This document shows, in pieces, positions 62,936-64,000 of a stretch of DNA of 64,000 nt. Under the pieces are notes generated by a model, which was not told the DNA's origin, made no database searches, and saw nothing but the letters and a program-made list of their open reading frames with translations. Position 1 is the stretch's first letter, and the number at the start of each line of letters is the position of its first letter. Origin of the DNA: Roseicyclus marinus (GTDB taxonomy: Bacteria > Pseudomonadota > Alphaproteobacteria > Rhodobacterales > Rhodobacteraceae); the NCBI RefSeq assembly GCF_030163795.1, contig NZ_JASJOF010000010.1:1-64000 (forward strand). Direction: 5' to 3'. A program made the translations under genes and the position numbers.

Positions 62936-64000
62936 CTACAGCGCCCTGATCCGGGGCCGGGCGGCCCGCCCACCGGGCACCAGCAAACCCTCGGTCACCG
63001 CCCAGACCAGCGCATCCACCCGGTCCGGGCTCCCCCTGCCCTCGAACCCCCTCAGGCTCATCTGGCACATCTCGTCCTCCAGCGCGGCCAGAACGCCCAG
63101 GTGCCGCACCCGCCCCTGTTCATAGAGCGCCGCCACCGGTTCGGCCCGCGCGGTCTTGCCCTGGCTCGCCCTTACGCTGCGCAAATTCACATGCGGATCG
63201 ACCTGCCGCATCACCATCGCCACCAGGTCGCCGCCCTGGTTCACCTCGGCCACCATCCGCACCGCGCCGTGCCGGTGATAGGCCGCGGCCGCCGCTTCCG
63301 CCCATTGCTTGGGGCTTGCCGCCGTCACGCTCGCATCCTCCAGCACCACGGCCCGCCAATCATGCGGCGGCCCCTCTTCCACCACCGCCAGAACCACGAT
63401 CCCGCAGGCATCCGATCCCGCATGCCCCGTCACCGGCGGATCGACCGCCACGATCACCCTTGCGCCCTCGGGCACCTGGTCCGTCCGCAACCCGTCCAGC
63501 CGCGCGCGCGTCCACAGCGCGTCGGGCGCATCCTCCAGCATCTCGCCATCCAGCTCCTGCCGCCCCAGCCGCGTCTGGCCATAGCGCGCCCGAACCTCGC
63601 GCAGGAAACCCGGGGCCAGATGCGCCCGGTTGGCTTCCGTCGCGGCCCGCGTCACCACCGTGCTCTCGCGCGCCAGCAGCGCCTTGAGCAGCCCGATGTT
63701 GCGCGGCGTCGTCGTCACCACCTGTTGTGGTGCCTCCCCCAGCCGCAGCGCGAATTGCAGCATGTCCCAGGTGTCCTGGGCCTTTGGCCATTTCGCCAGC
63801 TCGTCGCACCAGGCCGCATCGAATTGCGGCCCCCTCAGCGCTTCGGGATCATGCGCCGAATAAAGCCGCGCCTCCGCCCCGTTGGGCCATTCCAGCCGCC
63901 GCTCCCCCGCGATCCAGCGCGGGCACCGGTCGGGCGGAGAGCAGGCGATCAGCCCGCTCTCCCCCTTCACCATCACCGCCAGCGCCTGGTCATAGGTTTC
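62936..64000 (-). CDS. GTA gp2, large terminase (partial, 5' end outside window)
   Basis: The C-terminal 355 codons of the packaging motor are present, and the frame is open to the right edge. Features include a Walker-B-like/coupling region (FDAAWCDELAKWPKAQDTWDM), the motif TTTPRN, and the nuclease domain beginning IVAVDPPVTGHAGSDACG with further acidic residues (MVAEVNQGGD, DRVDALVWA). The Walker A region and g1 lie beyond the window. GTA terminases package host DNA by headful rather than by recognising a pac site. It is followed by the portal gene after 84 bases. Confidence 0.93.
   Translation of the reverse strand, partial: ETYDQALAVMVKGESGLIACSPPDRCPRWIAGERRLEWPNGAEARLYSAHDPEALRGPQFDAAWCDELAKWPKAQDTWDMLQFALRLGEAPQQVVTTTPRNIGLLKALLARESTVVTRAATEANRAHLAPGFLREVRARYGQTRLGRQELDGEMLEDAPDALWTRARLDGLRTDQVPEGARVIVAVDPPVTGHAGSDACGIVVLAVVEEGPPHDWRAVVLEDASVTAASPKQWAEAAAAAYHRHGAVRMVAEVNQGGDLVAMVMRQVDPHVNLRSVRASQGKTARAEPVAALYEQGRVRHLGVLAALEDEMCQMSLRGFEGRGSPDRVDALVWAVTEGLLVPGGRAARPRIRAL

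Noticed and set aside
49381-64000. Active temperate prophage
   Set aside because: Gene order and gene types match a gene transfer agent throughout, with a very short tape measure protein. No integrase, repressor, replication or attachment sites are visible in the window.

Overview
The window looks like a chromosomal segment of a high-G+C alphaproteobacterium of the family Rhodobacteraceae (Rhodobacter/Roseobacter group). The evidence is a Rhodobacter capsulatus-type gene transfer agent (GTA) cluster in canonical order, the irr/fabA-fabB-fabI block, the trpGDC-moaC-moeA-lexA/comEC block, pdhABC with lipoyl domains on both E1-beta and E2, a Mur-like Fur protein without CxxC, and an alphaproteobacterial GAAC-N7-GAAC SOS operator in front of lexA. 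No rRNA, tRNA, CRISPR array or insertion sequence was recognised. Genes are tightly packed and no gene-free stretch exceeds 300 bases.

Region 1 (1-5596): a leftward partial membrane-anchored protein, then trpG-trpD-trpC, moaC, moeA and lexA rightward, the trp genes joined by ATGA overlaps. Region 2 (5590-16127): leftward comEC meets lexA tail to tail; then rightward gltX, gltA, a nucleoside hydrolase, selO, a Fur/Mur regulator, pgk and a class I aldolase. Region 3 (16259-20537): ftsB and the pyruvate dehydrogenase operon pdhABC. Region 4 (20699-30321): an AhpD-like protein; a leftward group (GT14 glycosyltransferase, HIT protein, zinc-finger protein, polA, rluE); a divergent sulfotransferase; leftward nth and a PfkB kinase; and an AraC-Ogt methyltransferase.

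Region 5 (30442-41087): an OmpA-family lipoprotein, a FadR-type regulator, a leftward alcohol dehydrogenase/enolase-superfamily pair, pcaD-pcaB, an MFS transporter, a leftward haloacid dehalogenase/hydrolase/threonine dehydratase operon, and an FKBP isomerase. Region 6 (41352-49308): a secreted cytochrome c with a periplasmic aldose dehydrogenase, the leftward fabA-fabB-fabI operon divergent from irr, typA, and cysE. Region 7 (49381 to the right edge): a leftward GTA structural cluster from the large terminase (g2, cut by the edge) through g15, plus a DUF2793 tail-fibre-type gene fused to its end by overlap.

The most interesting non-coding signal is a short dispersed repeat (core TTCATCTTTCCCCAAATA) found in six intergenic positions. 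Five of the six lie just downstream of a gene and in its sense direction, which suggests a 3'-end RNA or DNA element. Other signals are a triple-GAAC SOS operator overlapping the lexA promoter, a hairpin that buries the selO ribosome-binding site, a 15-bp tandem repeat covering the comEC start, and several well-formed palindromes in front of pdhA, the FadR gene and the cytochrome c/aldose dehydrogenase genes.
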